From contig JARFRT010000520.1 in the NCBI GenBank assembly GCA_029287105.1, positions 1 to 5,439 of the forward strand: DNA of 5,439 bases, written 5' to 3'. The notes beneath the pieces are model-generated. The model was not told the DNA's origin and did no database searches. It worked only from the letters and a program-made list of their open reading frames with translations. The DNA comes from Akkermansiaceae bacterium. Lineage in GTDB: Bacteria > Verrucomicrobiota > Verrucomicrobiia > Verrucomicrobiales > Akkermansiaceae. Shown here one piece after another: positions 5,306 through 5,439 of this stretch; within the stretch, counting starts at the first letter, position 1; every line of letters begins with the position of its first letter. A program made the translations under genes and the position numbers.

Positions 5306-5337
5306 GTCAAGACGTCAAGACTCCAGGACTTCAAGAC
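5306..5337. repeat. Degenerate 8-base tandem array, GTCAAGAC type, 4 units
   Basis: Units are GTCAAGAC (5306-5313), GTCAAGAC (5314-5321), TCCAGGAC (5322-5329) and TTCAAGAC (5330-5337). The unit length equals that of the minisatellite to the left, from which it is separated only by the partial unit and two bases, though the unit sequence is different. Confidence 0.75.
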
Positions 5338-5354
5338 ATCTCCACCAGGTTTGA

Positions 5355-5379
5355 CCCCCCCAACACCCCCCCCCGCCCC
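5355..5379. repeat. Poly-C tracts (C7, C9, C4)
   Basis: C7 at 5355-5361, C9 at 5366-5374 and C4 at 5376-5379 form a strongly strand-biased homopolymer block. Such runs are prone to slippage and sequencing length error. On the minus strand they extend the GGGG-rich character of the neighbouring minisatellite. Confidence 0.85.
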
Positions 5380-5394
5380 GGCGTCGAAACGCCG
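5379..5394. repeat. Hairpin CGGCGT-CGAA-ACGCCG
   Basis: A perfect 6-base stem (5379-5384 with 5389-5394) around a CGAA tetraloop. No T tract follows on either strand, so it is not a typical intrinsic terminator. It might still help end or stabilise the 3' end of the LuxE/LuxC-type transcript. Confidence 0.45.
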
Positions 5395-5406
5395 TAACCG
5401 AAGATC

Positions 5407-5439
5407 AACCATGGCAACCTGCCGAAAGGCAACGTCCGC
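5407..5439 (+). ncRNA. Possible 5' part of a c-di-GMP-I (GEMM)-like riboswitch, truncated by window edge
   Basis: The plus strand shows GGCAACC (5413-5419) running into the hairpin TGCC-GAAA-GGCA (5420-5431), which has a GNRA tetraloop, then ACGTCCGC at the edge. The c-di-GMP-I family has the order GGCAAACC, GNRA hairpin, GGGACGCAAAGCC (from memory). The match is partial: one A is missing in the first block, and TCCGC stands where ACGC is expected. The receptor half lies outside the window. If real, it would sit in the leader of a plus-strand gene to the right. It could equally be a chance hairpin or another RNA. Confidence 0.3.

Larger units (their letters stand above)
5116..5439. other. Repeat-rich intergenic region after the LuxE/LuxC-type pair
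   Basis: These 324 bases show no credible coding region. In order they hold a twin palindromic repeat, a 12-unit 8-base minisatellite, a second degenerate 8-base array, C7 and C9 homopolymers, a small hairpin and a possible truncated riboswitch at the edge. No T-tract terminator for the plus-strand genes is visible. Confidence 0.75.

Noticed and set aside
5167..5412. Minus-strand reading frame of 81 codons rich in Gly, Glu, Ser and Arg
   Set aside because: It is a translation of the 8-base minisatellite and poly-C tracts, has no domain, and any copy change would shift its frame.

Overview
The window reads as a stretch of a Gram-negative, moderately GC-rich chromosome, most likely from the phylum Verrucomicrobiota. 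That placement is an inference. It rests on a small lipoprotein with a C-terminal motif I associate with Verrucomicrobia, on the lack of a Shine-Dalgarno sequence in front of every gene, and on an orphan LuxE/LuxC-type gene pair. No rRNA marker is present to settle it.

Left part (1-2574, all minus strand). Two shikimate/aromatic amino acid genes lie head to tail: tyrA (prephenate dehydrogenase family), then 20 bases later aroA (EPSP synthase), which runs off the left edge without its last ~60 residues. The aroA product carries all four short motifs that define class II EPSP synthases. A candidate promoter (2035-2064) lies just upstream of tyrA. A good intrinsic terminator (2093-2127) closes the preceding gene, a 135-residue predicted lipoprotein. 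The lipoprotein gene and tyrA-aroA are therefore probably separate transcripts.

Middle (2575-2908). A 334-base divergent intergenic region holds three inverted repeats and only weak promoter candidates.

Right part (2909-5115, plus strand). Two translationally coupled genes (ATGA overlap) encode a LuxE-type acyl-protein synthetase and a LuxC-type acyl-CoA/acyl-protein reductase. Together they look like a complete fatty acid reductase: fatty acid + ATP gives acyl-AMP, then acyl-S-LuxE, then acyl-S-LuxC, and NADPH reduces this to a fatty aldehyde. No luciferase (luxAB) is in the window, so the aldehyde probably serves another purpose, such as lipid or ether-lipid/alcohol metabolism or an unknown pathway. 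This is the most interesting accessory system here.

Tail (5116-5439). No credible gene. The region is dense in repeats: two copies of a 24-base unit with a perfect palindrome set 40 bases apart; a 12-unit, 8-base minisatellite whose minus strand is a run of GGGG blocks (G-quadruplex potential); a second degenerate 8-base array; C7 and C9 homopolymers; a hairpin; and, at the right edge, a truncated GNRA-capped structure resembling the 5' half of a c-di-GMP-I (GEMM) riboswitch.
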